64,000 nucleotides of DNA, taken from positions 32,489-96,488 of the forward strand of contig NC_008539.1 in the NCBI RefSeq assembly GCF_000196235.1. The letters are read 5' to 3'. The translations under genes were made by a program, and so were the position numbers. The stretch is from Arthrobacter sp. FB24 (GTDB lineage Bacteria; Actinomycetota; Actinomycetes; Actinomycetales; Micrococcaceae). A model generated the notes under the pieces. The model saw only the letters and a list, made by a program, of their open reading frames with translations. It did not search any database and had not been told where the DNA came from. Below, piece by piece: positions 34,613-43,327 of the stretch; position 1 is the first letter of the stretch; each line of letters starts with the position of its first letter.

Positions 34613-34935
34613 GCCAGGCACGTCCCGTCCGGGGCGCAGCAGGCCGGGTCAACGGCCAGCACCACGCCGATCAGGTCCCTGATCGCATGGCCCAACCGGG
34701 CGTCCGCTAGCTCATACCGGGTCCGCCGGCCATCCGGGACAGCCACGACGAGGCCGCAGCCCCGCAGGCATGTCAGGTGGTTGGACATGCTCTGCCGCGA
34801 AACCCCCAGGGAATCGGCCAGCTCCGACGGGTACGCTGCTGCATCCGCCAGGGCCAGCAGAATCCGCGCCCGGGTGGGGTCAGAGACCGCGTAGCCGAAC
34901 CGTGCCAGCACCGGGGCATGCGTGAGAGTTTCCAT
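34609..34935 (-). CDS. cmtR: CmtR-type ArsR-family metal sensor
   Basis: A 108-residue winged-helix repressor starting METLTHAPVL. The recognition helix carries NHLTCLRGCGLVV, in which the two cysteines match the Cd/Pb-binding pair of CmtR, and a Cys-rich C terminus (DPACCAPDGTC) supplies further ligands. It is translationally coupled to the cation transporter. The operator at 34955-34968 lies directly upstream, so autorepression relieved by Cd or Pb is likely. An in-frame ATG at 34950 is also possible. Confidence 0.88.
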   Translation of the reverse strand: METLTHAPVLARFGYAVSDPTRARILLALADAAAYPSELADSLGVSRQSMSNHLTCLRGCGLVVAVPDGRRTRYELADARLGHAIRDLIGVVLAVDPACCAPDGTCLA

Positions 34936-34954
34936 AAACCAAAAGTACATCCAC

Positions 34955-34968
34955 GCATGTATTCATGC
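34955..34968. promoter_or_regulatory. Candidate CmtR operator
   Basis: GCATG-TATT-CATGC, a perfect inverted repeat within a longer AT-rich stretch, sits about 20 bases before the cmtR start. This is the expected place for an autoregulatory ArsR-family site. Confidence 0.55.
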
Positions 34969-34990
34969 AATTGTGTATTGAGCTGGTGCT

Positions 34991-35329
34991 TCAGCCGGCG
35001 TTGCGCGGTGCGAACATGATCACGGCCACCCCGAGCAGGCAGATCACGGAGCCGATGATGTCCCACCGGTCCGGCCGGAAGCCGTCGAAAACCATCCCCC
35101 AGGCCAGGGACCCGGCAACGAACACCCCTCCATAGGCGGCAAGGATCCGGCCGAAGTGCGCGTCGGGCTGCAGTGTCGCGGCGAAGCCGTAGACACCCAG
35201 GGCCAGGACCCCGAGTCCGGCCCACCACCACTCCTTGCCCTCGCGGACCGCCTGCCACACGAGCCATGCCCCGCCGATCTCGGCCGCCGCGGCCAGGACG
35301 AACAGCAGGATCGTTTTTGCGATAGTCAC
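34991..35329 (-). CDS. YnfA-family small membrane protein
   Basis: A 112-residue protein with four hydrophobic helices and the UPF0060/YnfA features ([18 protein letters not shown] at the start, [12 protein letters not shown] and [12 protein letters not shown] later). YnfA proteins are small multidrug-resistance-like transporters; substrates are uncertain. It is found near other metal-efflux genes in many actinobacterial plasmids. It runs toward cmtR on the same strand but has its own start, about 40 bases upstream of the cmtR promoter. Confidence 0.85.
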   Translation of the reverse strand: MTIAKTILLFVLAAAAEIGGAWLVWQAVREGKEWWWAGLGVLALGVYGFAATLQPDAHFGRILAAYGGVFVAGSLAWGMVFDGFRPDRWDIIGSVICLLGVAVIMFAPRNAG

Positions 35330-35603
35330 GGATTCATCATGTCAGCGAGTTGCGCCTTATTCGTGGCCGACGTTTCCGGCGGCGAAGTGCTCGGCGTGTG
35401 CGCTGCATCAAGGGTTCTTGATAACGAAGGATTCCGAGAACGATCTCAATCGAGAATTGAAGGCGTGCCAGCCCTTCGGGAATCGCACCTCGATAACAGT
35501 TCTCGAAATCGCATCACCGATCAAGGTCCGCGAATCGGGTTTTGAGAATCGAAGAGTTCTCCATCCGTCTGTGCATAATTATCGAAAACGACTGGGGGAC
35601 TAA

Positions 35604-36455
35604 ATGTTCGATCTTTTGCCGCTCGATGGAGACGGACGTAGCTGCTATCCGAAGGACACGGATAGTCGTTGGGAGAGCGCGGAGGTTCTAGTTGTCGTGA
35701 AGGCAGCTCCCCAGCCCTCTGCAGCCTACGGCGACACAGTCTGTGTGGCAGGCATCCGAATGAGGGAGAGCGGCCCTGAATGGATACGCCTCTACCCCAT
35801 ACCGTTTCGCTCCATGGAGGAGTACCTCCAATTCACGAAATACGACTTGATCAGGCTGCAGGTAAAACCAGCATCCAAGGATCCAAGAAGCGAAAGCTAC
35901 ATCCCAGATCGCTCCACGATAGAAACTGTCGCGCATTTGGATCCATGGAAGCCCCGTCACCGATATGTGTCTCCGCTGTCGTCACAATGGACCATGTGCG
36001 GAGTACTCAAGGCGCAGAGGGCAGGCAAGGACTTCCCGTCACTTGCGGTGATACGCCCCCGTGAGGTTCGAGATTTCAAGCTGACCCTTCACCCAGGTTG
36101 GACCCTGGAACAGGCACAAAAGCTCAAAGTGAACCTTGGCCAGGAAGACCTATTCGGAGATGCCCCCAAAGTACAGCTGCTGGAGGCACCTCGCTTCGAA
36201 GGAAAATATTCCTATTTCTGTGAAGACAAGACCTGCAAGGGGCACGTCCAGGGATTGCTCGACTGGGAGCTCGTCGCGCTGGAGCGACGACTGAAGGACC
36301 GCGATGACGTCACTGCCATGTCCGAGATCCGCAAGAAATTCTTCACGGAGATGTGTTCCGCCGATCATCGCCCGCTGTTTTTCGTCGGAAATCAGTTGAA
36401 GCATCCCTTGGCATTCAGCGTTATTGGAGTCTACAGATCCCAGTCGCAGAACTAG
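35604..36455 (+). CDS. Hypothetical protein paired with DUF488
   Basis: A 283-residue soluble protein of unrecognised family. It has a beta-rich N-terminal half (EVLVVVKAAPQPSAAYGDTV, GIRMRESGPEWIRLYPIPF), then FCEDKTCKGHVQGLLDWELV with a Cys-x5-Cys-x2-His cluster near residue 213, suggesting a metal site. The gene converges on a DUF488 gene and overlaps its stop by 4 bases. Composition is lower in GC than neighbouring metal genes. About 270 bases of promoter-like sequence lie upstream. Confidence 0.6.
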   Translation: MFDLLPLDGDGRSCYPKDTDSRWESAEVLVVVKAAPQPSAAYGDTVCVAGIRMRESGPEWIRLYPIPFRSMEEYLQFTKYDLIRLQVKPASKDPRSESYIPDRSTIETVAHLDPWKPRHRYVSPLSSQWTMCGVLKAQRAGKDFPSLAVIRPREVRDFKLTLHPGWTLEQAQKLKVNLGQEDLFGDAPKVQLLEAPRFEGKYSYFCEDKTCKGHVQGLLDWELVALERRLKDRDDVTAMSEIRKKFFTEMCSADHRPLFFVGNQLKHPLAFSVIGVYRSQSQN

Positions 36456-36907
36456 GTGCGTGACAGAGCCGCAGCTTCGGCCCAAACGGCCTCAAGAACC
36501 AGTCGGCGATGGCAGCAAGCCTCCGATGCTTCAAAGCACAGAAGAGCCACATGTTCGGCCGCCGCGAGCTGGGCGAGGTAGTGGATAGCAGCACGAGCGG
36601 AGTCAGCGAGCATCAACTCTCGATACTTTTCATGGGCTAGCATCGCGGCATTCGTACCAGGCGCCCAGAACCCGTCACGGTTTTCTTTGGGATTGCCGAG
36701 GACGGGAAGATGCTCGTAACGAATGCCGGCTTCAGCCAAGGCAGAGGAAAGCGCTGTCTTGGAGAAACCCTTTTTCCGAGAGATGGCACTCAGGCGAACG
36801 TCTACGAGTACGTCCACCTTCCACGGCTGGAGATGATGAATGAACGACGAAATCTCGCGGCCCTCGTAGCCCACACCGATAATCCCGCTAGTCTCCGTCC
36901 ACATCAC
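36452..36907 (-). CDS. DUF488 family protein
   Basis: A 151-residue DUF488 protein. The signature GVGYEGREISSF is near residue 11, VDVLVDVRLSAISRKKGFSK near 31-50, and CFEASEACCHRRLVLEAV near the C terminus. DUF488 proteins are small cysteine-containing proteins of unknown function, often carried on mobile elements with uncharacterised partners. The tail-to-tail arrangement with the 283-residue gene suggests a functional pair; the role is unknown. Confidence 0.82.
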   Translation of the reverse strand: MMWTETSGIIGVGYEGREISSFIHHLQPWKVDVLVDVRLSAISRKKGFSKTALSSALAEAGIRYEHLPVLGNPKENRDGFWAPGTNAAMLAHEKYRELMLADSARAAIHYLAQLAAAEHVALLCFEASEACCHRRLVLEAVWAEAAALSRT

Positions 36908-37138
36908 GCCATTCTTTCATGGGACCGGGTCTTAGCTTTCGTCCAGCGTCACCTGTCCGGTGCGGTCGCCCGCACAACTTCGAAGCGAGAAACTGATCTG
37001 CGCGTCTCCCCGTAGAGTCTCTACCTCCACTGATTCGCGGCGCACCCCTGGCCGGCCCGGAAGTCGGTGTCGGACGAAGAACCAGTTGATGGCGTTCGAC
37101 GCACCGGTGGTCTGCACCCGCGTCAGTAGAGTGAGCCC

Positions 37139-37852
37139 ATGATTACTTCTCGGTACACAGCGCCGGCCTGCATCGCCTTTGCCGGGCTGCTTCTCGCTGG
37201 CTGCGCAGCGCCCATGTCCCCGCCAGCCGAGGAGACTTCGACGGTGTCGACATCAGCAGCTCCGGTCAGCACGCTGACTGATGCGGAGCGTGTGACCAAG
37301 GCGGAGGCCGCAGTTCAGGCTGAACTTCCCAATGCGCCCATCTGGAAAGGCATGACTTTCAAAGGGGTCGTCGTTGACGAATCCGAGATCTGCGTTGACC
37401 GCACCTGGGCGCCAGGAGGAGGTCCGGATCATCTCGGAGGGAACGCAGGGTACGTCGTAGTCAGCTTTCCTGCGGTCGCCCTGGGCAAGCCCAAGGACGG
37501 AGCCTGCGCAGGCTATGCACCAGCAGCCACAAAGGTACCGGCCACGGTTGAGGTGCCCTCTGCGGTAGCCAAGGATCCAGGTCTTCTTGTCAGCACCACT
37601 TTCGGAGATAAGTGGCCGCTGAAAGTTCCTTACGTCGTTGCCCACTGTCAGGGCATCACGGTAGCCGGCCGCCCCCTCAAGGTGGCCACCCTCGATGCTC
37701 CGGATGGCAAGACCTACGCAGCCAATGGCACAGCCAAGGATCACGGAAACTATCTCGACATTGATCCAATCTGGGCGCCGAAGCCGGATGTTTCCGGTCT
37801 GAAAATCGACATCAGTCCAGTCACTGAAGCCGCTCTTGCACTGTGCACTTGA
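37139..37852 (+). CDS. Putative lipoprotein
   Basis: A 237-residue exported protein. The signal peptide ends in a lipobox LLAGC, with lipidation at Cys22, followed by a Ser/Thr/Pro-rich linker ([17 protein letters not shown]). The remaining 170 residues contain three cysteines and beta-rich segments; no domain recognised. There is no clear operon partner; the promoter must lie in the roughly 230 bases after the divergent DUF488 gene. Confidence 0.65.
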   Translation: MITSRYTAPACIAFAGLLLAGCAAPMSPPAEETSTVSTSAAPVSTLTDAERVTKAEAAVQAELPNAPIWKGMTFKGVVVDESEICVDRTWAPGGGPDHLGGNAGYVVVSFPAVALGKPKDGACAGYAPAATKVPATVEVPSAVAKDPGLLVSTTFGDKWPLKVPYVVAHCQGITVAGRPLKVATLDAPDGKTYAANGTAKDHGNYLDIDPIWAPKPDVSGLKIDISPVTEAALALCT

Positions 37853-38126
37853 CCCTCGCGGCTTCTCGGCTGCTGCCCTGCTCTGGGCCCGCGTTAGGGC
37901 TTGGAACATCCTGGCGGGACTGGCGGGACACTTTCCCGTGGTCCTCTCGCCGTCCCATCTGTCCCACTTCCTTCGAACTGGGACAGCCCTTCGTAAGAAG
38001 AATGTGGCCATGGCCGCGGGTCCGTGACCGGGGCGCAGCGGCTGGAAGGACTCTAGCGGACGTCCCGTTCGTGATGTGTGTCACACTTTCGCTTTTCGTG
38101 GTGTATTTCGGGTGTAGATTCGGTGT
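37853..38126. other. Intergenic with palindrome CTGTCCCACTTC
   Basis: No gene seen. The segment contains the palindrome CTGTCCCACTTC...GAACTGGGACAG at 37959-37986, almost identical (26 of 28 bases) to the hairpin at 39308-39335, and AT-rich sequence before the antitoxin start. Confidence 0.5.
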
Positions 38127-38507
38127 ATGGCAATCCTGACAGAGACAGAAATCCACGGTGCGACAGCCCGTATGGACATTCACCAGATTGTCCTTGAGCT
38201 GAACAATGCTCTTGGAGCAACCGTTGTGGCAGCACTGACTGGATCCAAAGATCGTAAGCAACCGATCCGGTGGGCAAAGCCTGACGGCCCGAAGCCGGGC
38301 AACGACTTCACTCGACGGCTGCAACTGGCGCACCGCGAGTGGACTCGACTAGAACAGGCCGAGGGTGAGCATATTGCCCGCGGCTGGTTCATCGGCGGTA
38401 ATCCCTTACTGAACGAGGACACGCCTCTAACTGCGATTAGAGAGGATCGAGGCAAGGAAGTGACTGCAGCCGTTACGGCCTTCATCGAAGGCGCAGGCGG
38501 AGCTTAG
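38127..38507 (+). CDS. Antitoxin of the Xre/MbcA/ParS type
   Basis: A 126-residue protein paired with the downstream RES toxin. It has a helix-rich N terminus with a degenerate helix-turn-helix (VLELNNALGATVVAALTGSK) and a C-terminal region resembling the MbcA/ParS-Xre antitoxin domain (WFIGGNPLLNEDTPLTAIRE), which inserts into the RES active site. The toxin follows 3 bases later, so both are translated from one message. It probably autoregulates the operon. Confidence 0.82.
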   Translation: MAILTETEIHGATARMDIHQIVLELNNALGATVVAALTGSKDRKQPIRWAKPDGPKPGNDFTRRLQLAHREWTRLEQAEGEHIARGWFIGGNPLLNEDTPLTAIREDRGKEVTAAVTAFIEGAGGA

Positions 38508-38510
38508 GGC

Positions 38511-39287
38511 GTGGGTCGGATTGAAGGCCAGGCCTGCCCTGCCACGGGTATTTGGCTACTGCCGGCAAGGAGGCAGACCGCTTACCGCATCCAAAAAACT
38601 AGCTACTCCGCACTGAGCGCTCCCGCGCGTATGGACGGAACGGACAGGTTGGCGTGGGGCCGATACGACACCGTTGGCACCACGCTATACCTGGCGGAAA
38701 ATGCCGAGTGTGCGTTCTCCGAGACTCTGTCACCATTCAAGCGTGCAATTGGAACGGTGGACCCCCTACGAAAGGACGCCGACGCCTTGGGGATGACCCT
38801 GGAGGACTTCTATGAGGAAGTCGCCTACCAGTGGCAAGAAAAGTCGTTCATGAACTCGGGCACGCTACCCCGAATATGGCGAACCGAACGGCAGCTGCAC
38901 ATCGTGGAGCTGCCGTTTCCCGGCTGGTGGATTGACGTAGAGCACCCCGAAACCATGGCAGCAGTGGAAGCCGCGATTCCGGACACACTCAAAGACCTTG
39001 GCATTACGCACGTTGATACCTCACTGCTGCGATCCAACCGGCGGGATGTTACTACGGCTATTGCCGATCATTTGCGGGACTTGGTCCTCTTCGACGGCTC
39101 ATATGCGCCTGGTATCAAATTCGGAAGCCGTCACGGCGCGTACTTGAACTGGGCTGTGTGGCTCCGCGACCACGACTTGCAGCTTTCCGGCGACGATGGG
39201 CTCGTCCACCTAGGTGAGAGCCCCATTTCATTCAATGACCCCGATCTAGAAGCTGCCAGCCGGCGTTTCAGGTTGAAAGTCTTCTGA
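38511..39287 (+). CDS. RES-domain toxin
   Basis: A 258-residue RES-family protein. These toxins act on NAD+ (phosphorolysis or hydrolysis, as for MbcT) and stop growth. The conserved R26 of AYRIQK, Y60 with GRYDTVGTTLYLAENA, E71 of AFSETL and S197 of DGSYAP are all present, so it should be active. The start is a GTG three bases after the antitoxin stop. A perfect 14-base hairpin at 39306-39337 is the likely terminator. The module would stabilise the plasmid. Confidence 0.85.
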   Translation: MGRIEGQACPATGIWLLPARRQTAYRIQKTSYSALSAPARMDGTDRLAWGRYDTVGTTLYLAENAECAFSETLSPFKRAIGTVDPLRKDADALGMTLEDFYEEVAYQWQEKSFMNSGTLPRIWRTERQLHIVELPFPGWWIDVEHPETMAAVEAAIPDTLKDLGITHVDTSLLRSNRRDVTTAIADHLRDLVLFDGSYAPGIKFGSRHGAYLNWAVWLRDHDLQLSGDDGLVHLGESPISFNDPDLEAASRRFRLKVF

Positions 39288-39305
39288 CGCTATTTCCATC
39301 GCCCG

Positions 39306-39337
39306 GGCTGTCCCACTTCCTTAGAAGTGGGACAGCC
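39306..39337 (+). terminator. Perfect hairpin after the RES toxin
   Basis: GGCTGTCCCACTTC (39306-39319) and GAAGTGGGACAGCC (39324-39337) pair perfectly around a CTTA loop. A near copy lies at 37959-37986 and a diverged copy at 40273-40304, so it is both a probable terminator and a member of a small palindrome family. Confidence 0.6.
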
Positions 39338-39368
39338 GGGATGGGACACTCCCCCATCCACCCGGTTC

Positions 39369-39531
39369 TGTCGGTTTCAGAAGTCGTCTGCACTGGATTC
39401 CGCGGAACTACGGGGCTCGTGCAGGCGACTCCTGACATGAAAGCGTTCGAAGTCGTCTGCACCAACCGTTGTTCTGTCTGAAGTCGCGTGCACCAACCGT
39501 CATTCTGTCTGAAGTCGCCTGCACGAACCGC
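39369..39531. repeat. Cluster of GAAGTCG(T/C)(C/G)TGCAC repeats (copy b)
   Basis: TGTCGG + TTTCAGAAGTCGTCTGCAC occupies 39369-39393. Related units follow: an inverted one at 39419-39437 (GTGCAGGCGACTCCTGACA-like), and direct ones near 39446, 39473 and 39504 (TCTGAAGTCGCNTGCAC). They lie between the RES terminator and the 3' end of the resolvase gene. They resemble the units at 32475 and 62513. Confidence 0.6.
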
Positions 39532-39549
39532 CACGGACGTTCGGGACTT

Positions 39550-40161
39550 TTAGGCGTTCGGCTGGGTCTCGGCGGTCAACGTCTCCGGCGGACGGGGCGG
39601 CAGATAACGGTAGAGGCTGGAGCGGGTGATACCCGTGGCTTCGACAATCTCGGAGATGGACTGATTTTCCTGATCGCGAAGGTGGACGGCGTAGGCGAGC
39701 TTCGCTGCATCGATCACGCTGGGCCGGCCGATCCTTTTGCCTTTAGCAACAGCAACGGCGCGCGCGTGAGCTGCGCGTTCGATCGCGTAGGTTCGTTCCA
39801 TTTGGCCGAAGAGCGCGAGCATCACGACTGCCAACTGCGACATGGGATCTTCCGGATTGGCGGAATCAACCCGGATCGGGTCGGCCAGGTTCCGGACCCC
39901 GACGCCGCGGCCCGCCAGGTCGTGGATGAGGTTCAGGGTGTCCCGGACGGTACGGCCCAACCGGTCCAGGGTGTGCACCACGATAACGTCTCCATCGCGG
40001 GCCTGGTCGAGGGCTTCATGCAGACCGGGCCGGTTTGTCGTGGATCCGGATTTCTTGTCCACATAAATATGTTTGGCGGGGATTCCCTCGCCGCGCAGTG
40101 CGTCGATCTGCCGGTCGAGGTCCTGTTTCGCGGTCGAGACGCGGGCATACCCAATATCCAT
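39550..40161 (-). CDS. Serine resolvase/invertase (Tn3 type)
   Basis: A 203-residue small serine recombinase. The N-terminal catalytic domain starts MDIGYARVSTAKQDL with the nucleophile serine at position 9 and contains VVHTLDRLGRTVRDTLNLIH. Residues 120-140 (QLAVVMLALFGQMERTY) form the dimer helix. The C-terminal helix-turn-helix is SISEIVEATGITRSSLYRYL. All catalytic arginines appear intact. It faces left, outward from the chromate block, opposite to the similar gene at 62661. The leader CGGTACAGTGGCTCC resembles those of the other copies. Confidence 0.9.
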   Translation of the reverse strand: MDIGYARVSTAKQDLDRQIDALRGEGIPAKHIYVDKKSGSTTNRPGLHEALDQARDGDVIVVHTLDRLGRTVRDTLNLIHDLAGRGVGVRNLADPIRVDSANPEDPMSQLAVVMLALFGQMERTYAIERAAHARAVAVAKGKRIGRPSVIDAAKLAYAVHLRDQENQSISEIVEATGITRSSLYRYLPPRPPETLTAETQPNA

Positions 40162-41081
40162 GGAGCCACTGTACCGATATTTATCCTGCACGCTCCGCAC
40201 GGGACGTCTAAAAGAAGATAGTTTTGGAACGAAATGGCTTGGCGTGTCGCAACTCTTCGGAGAACCAGCCCCGGGCGTTCCATTTCCTAGGAACTGGGAC
40301 GCCCGGCTGACGTCTTCGAAAGAAGGACTGTGAATCGCAGGGGGTATTTGGCGTTGTTCTGTCAGCGGTAAATGGCGGTGCCCGTCCGAGGAACCGCTTT
40401 CAGGCACTGTTGTTCTGTCTGGGAATGCATCGAGAGCACATACGAGAGGCCGATGATCGCGCCGTCGCTCGACTGGAGCCGAGCGACCTTTTGCCCCCGT
40501 GGCTCGGTTCGCGCGTCGTGCAATAGCCCGAAGCACTCTGTCTCTTCAACTCGTCCGCGTCGACTTGGACCCTGGCTGGCCAGTGCCACTAGCGATGCGC
40601 CGGACAGGACGAACAGGGGCTCGCTCACGGAAATCCTCGTCGAAGATTCGAGGTCCGGGTGAATGATGAGGACCGGGCCGGATGCCGCGGCTGGGGTGAC
40701 CGTCACGGGAAGAATCTCGGCGGTGAGAAAATGTGTGGCGGGAAGGCATAGGGTGCATTTTCCAGTGTGTGAACGGGCGGGCCGGGTGCGAGTCCTCGCC
40801 GTTGCCCGTGAATTGACGAAGGCGGGGGCTCCGGGTACTGCCGGCAGTCTCGCAGAGGACCGGGAGGGCGGTTCCATCGATATGGATGGAACCGCCCATT
40901 GAAGCCGGACTTCCAGGGCCAGCGCCCTGGCCGGGCCGCTGGACCCAGGGAATGTCGCCGGCGGTCGCAGTGTGCCCGCGATCAGCCCGGTCAAGCGGTG
41001 TTCCCGGCAGCTTGGTCAGTGTCGCTGACCCGGATCATCCGCACGGGCCCGTGCCTATGGTCCCTGGTGTCCTGCCCGCTG
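40162..41081. other. Long non-coding interval with hairpins
   Basis: No convincing gene. The interval holds a diverged palindrome at 40273-40304, a perfect 13-base hairpin at 40866-40897, and a CCAGGGC-CAGC-GCCCTGG hairpin at 40913-40930. A minus-strand open frame at 40362-40994 exists but lacks a ribosome site and recognisable similarity. Confidence 0.45.
40866..40897. terminator. Perfect 13-base hairpin
   Basis: GGGCGGTTCCATC (40866-40878) pairs with GATGGAACCGCCC (40885-40897) around GATATG. It is a strong stem, probably a terminator for transcription entering from either side of the empty interval. Confidence 0.5.
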
Positions 41082-41336
41082 TCAGTCGCCGACGCCGGGG
41101 ATCAGGTCCGACATCGCGAAAATCACGACGAGCGAAAGCAATACCAGGGCGACGATCATCGGTGTTTTGCTCCACCGGTCCGTGGCACGGTGGTAGGGGT
41201 TTGCCGCGTCGGAGAGAACGGCCCGGGTGCTACTCTCGTCATCCTCGGGTTCACCGCCGGGTTTCACCGGTTCATGGTCCTCACCGTGTCCTTCGTTTTC
41301 ATGGTCACCGGGTGCCCCGTTGTGGTCTGGATTCAT
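41082..41336 (-). CDS. Small single-helix membrane protein
   Basis: An 84-residue protein with a very acidic, His/Glu-rich N terminus (NPDHNGAPGDHENEGHGEDH) and one helix near the C terminus (MIVALVLLSLVVIFAMSDL). The His/Asp/Glu-rich head could bind metal. It lies 72 bases downstream of the DUF1259 lipoprotein gene on the same strand, probably in the same chromate-linked operon. No named family. Confidence 0.55.
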   Translation of the reverse strand: MNPDHNGAPGDHENEGHGEDHEPVKPGGEPEDDESSTRAVLSDAANPYHRATDRWSKTPMIVALVLLSLVVIFAMSDLIPGVGD

Positions 41337-41408
41337 GGCAAATTCCTTTCAGGTGGACGTTCTTGGATGGATCGTTGTTTTCCTCCGGGACCGGTGATGG
41401 GCCCTCGC

Positions 41409-42422
41409 TCATCCGGCAGCTTTGAGGTTGGTGGAATCCAGCGCCGCCCGGAGGGCTTTGGCGAGTGTTACGGCGTCTTCCACTGCCCAGAAGTGGGCGT
41501 AGAAGAGCCGCGGTTCATCGGTCAGGGAATGATTGTGCACGGAGACGACGGTGATGCCGCCTTTGCGGAGGGCCTGGATCACTTTCTGCACTTCGGGCCC
41601 GATCATGGCGAAATCACCGTTAATGGCGGCTTTGCCGCCGCCGACAGGCTGGAAATTGATGGCCGTGGTCACTCCGAAAGTGGGGGGCAGGACGTGCCCT
41701 TCGTCGGTGATGGTCTCGGCGCGCGGGAGCGAGAACTTGTAGATTCCGCCGTCCGCGGCGCCTTTGCGGCCCAGTGCGGCATCAATCCCGGCGGAGTCCA
41801 GGTCCGGGGCCGTCTGGTCCCCGGCCGCGGCGGCCGGTGCGATGGCGGTGGCGTCCAGCGCCGCTTTGAGTCCCTCGGCGAGCTTCACGGGATCACCCAT
41901 CGCATGGATGTGGGTCCACCACACCGAAGGGGACTGCTCGGGCAGGTGTTTATGCAGGGCAGTCTGCCCGATGCCGTGGGCCTGCAGCGCGTCCGTGACC
42001 TTGGGGAGCTCCGCCTCGGTCACGACCAGGTCACCCATCAGCATCGTCCCGTCGTCATACTTGGCGAACGCCGCGTAGCCTCCCAACGACAGGCCGGACT
42101 TGACCGCCACGCCGCCGGTGACAACATGAAGATCCGTCCTGGGCAACGGGATCCGGTAGACGGTGTTCCCGTCTCCGAATTTGCCGGTACGACCCAGCGC
42201 ATCGGTGACCGGGTTCCAGTCGGCCTCAGCGGTGGACGCGGGCTGCAGCTGCTTGGCATCCGCCCCCATGGAGGAATCATGAGTGCTGCCAGTACTTGGA
42301 CCCGCGGCGGGCGTCCCCCCACCGACCGTGCCTGTTCCAGTGCAGCTGGCCAGTGCCAGGGGCAGCAGCAGCGCGAGGACCGCCAGTCGATGGGGAAAGC
42401 TGCGATTGTTCGGAGGTGTCAT
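41409..42422 (-). CDS. chrL: DUF1259 (LppY/LpqO-like) lipoprotein, chromate locus
   Basis: A 337-residue exported lipoprotein. The signal sequence ends in LALASC near residue 26. Two DUF1259 repeats follow, each with HVVTGGVAVKSG / GVTTAINFQP-like strands and the HxH-containing motifs WWTHIHAMGDP and VHNHSLTDEP. LppY/LpqO-type proteins of this kind (called ChrL in Arthrobacter chromate resistance) accompany chrA and chrB. The biochemical role is not known. It is preceded on the same strand by the frameshifted PepSY-like gene. The symbol is by analogy. Confidence 0.78.
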   Translation of the reverse strand: MTPPNNRSFPHRLAVLALLLPLALASCTGTGTVGGGTPAAGPSTGSTHDSSMGADAKQLQPASTAEADWNPVTDALGRTGKFGDGNTVYRIPLPRTDLHVVTGGVAVKSGLSLGGYAAFAKYDDGTMLMGDLVVTEAELPKVTDALQAHGIGQTALHKHLPEQSPSVWWTHIHAMGDPVKLAEGLKAALDATAIAPAAAAGDQTAPDLDSAGIDAALGRKGAADGGIYKFSLPRAETITDEGHVLPPTFGVTTAINFQPVGGGKAAINGDFAMIGPEVQKVIQALRKGGITVVSVHNHSLTDEPRLFYAHFWAVEDAVTLAKALRAALDSTNLKAAG

Positions 42423-42455
42423 TTTCCGGGACTCCTTGGGGTCTTTGTCGGCCTG

Positions 42456-42775
42456 CTAATCGTCATCATTCTCGGCGTCCGTCCCTCCGGGCAGCACACC
42501 GAGGACCTTGTCGTCCTTGTCCAGACGGACCCTGAGCGGGGTTCCATCCGGTTGGACGACCGCCACGTCCCACGCCGCAGGTCCCTGCTCACGCAGGGAA
42601 AGGACTTCCCCTCCATGGCTGCCGGGAACCGCGGCAACTGCCGCAGCGCGTGCATGGTTTCCAACCCGGTGATATAACCGCCCTGGCTCTGTACCGTCAG
42701 CGCACCGGCCGTTGCTGCGGCAGCAAGGAAAACACCACCGGCCACGAACAGGCTGATCCTGGTTCTGCGCTTCAT
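42456..42775 (-). pseudogene. PepSY-like exported protein, frameshifted
   Basis: The first frame reads MKRRTRISLFVAGGVFLAAA ... GYITGLE, a signal or anchor helix and the start of a small PepSY-type domain. The continuation AAVAAVPGSHGGEVLSLREQ ... AWDVAVVQPDGTPLRVRLD lies in a second frame that is entered near 42655-42665. One-base gain or loss at that point explains it. Joined, the product would be about 106 residues. It is either real decay or a sequencing error. The intact gene would precede the DUF1259 gene in one operon. Confidence 0.7.
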
Positions 42776-42776
42776 C

Positions 42777-43327
42777 GCTCTCCTCATCGTGACGGTTGGG
42801 AGTCCTTGGAACGAACCCATTCCCCCTAATCATGATGTAACCAACGGCACATATTATGCAACCAGTGTTGCAAAGTGTTGGAGTGGTGCTGATCGGCCGG
42901 GGACGGTTGTTCAGCCGGAGGGCTACTCCCGCACTGCGTGGGGCCCGGATTAGATGTGGTGTCACCGCCGAGGATGAGGCAGCGCTGGAAGGACACGTAG
43001 AGGCCCTCGGGAGGGGCCGCCGGTTCCGGCGGGGCGGGGGTCCTTGTCATGGGCAGGGCCACGCATCATATCCATCAACAGTTCCCGGGTCACGGCGGAA
43101 GGTTCAGGCTGTGACCCGGCCGCATGGAGGGAGCCACTTCACGGATCCAGGCGGTCACAGTGGGTCACGTTCGACGTCCACTGAACACGACCATGCAACC
43201 ATGGTTACACTTTATGTGCGGCCGGCGAAGGAAATCGCCCATCGCCGGTCCGGGTATGCGGAGGCCGGCCCGGTGTTACGGACCGGTGACCCTGAGCAGT
43301 GATGGCTAGTAGGAAGTTGAAGACTCT
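42777..43327. other. Divergent promoter region with operator-like sites
   Basis: No convincing gene. It holds GTAACCAACGGCAC (42837-42850, half of the chromate-type palindrome), the perfect TGCAAC-CAGT-GTTGCA palindrome (42857-42872), and the chromate-type site at 43194-43209. It separates the minus-strand PepSY/DUF1259 unit from plus-strand chrA. Confidence 0.55.
43194..43209. promoter_or_regulatory. Chromate-regulon palindrome, site 1
   Basis: TGCAACCATGGTTACA, one mismatch from the palindrome GTAACC-N2-GGTTAC, about 120 bases before chrA. Confidence 0.6.

Noticed and set aside
39440..39531. Short evenly spaced GAAGTCG repeats, briefly considered as a CRISPR array
   Set aside because: Only three or four imperfect units about 30 bases apart with similar spacers, one inverted copy, and no cas genes.
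40362..40994. Minus-strand open frame in the empty interval
   Set aside because: No ribosome site, no similarity I recognise, and a strong hairpin lies inside its 5' part; kept only as a note.
42856..43302. Plus-strand open frame before chrA
   Set aside because: It crosses two operator-like palindromes, has poor coding composition and lacks a ribosome site.
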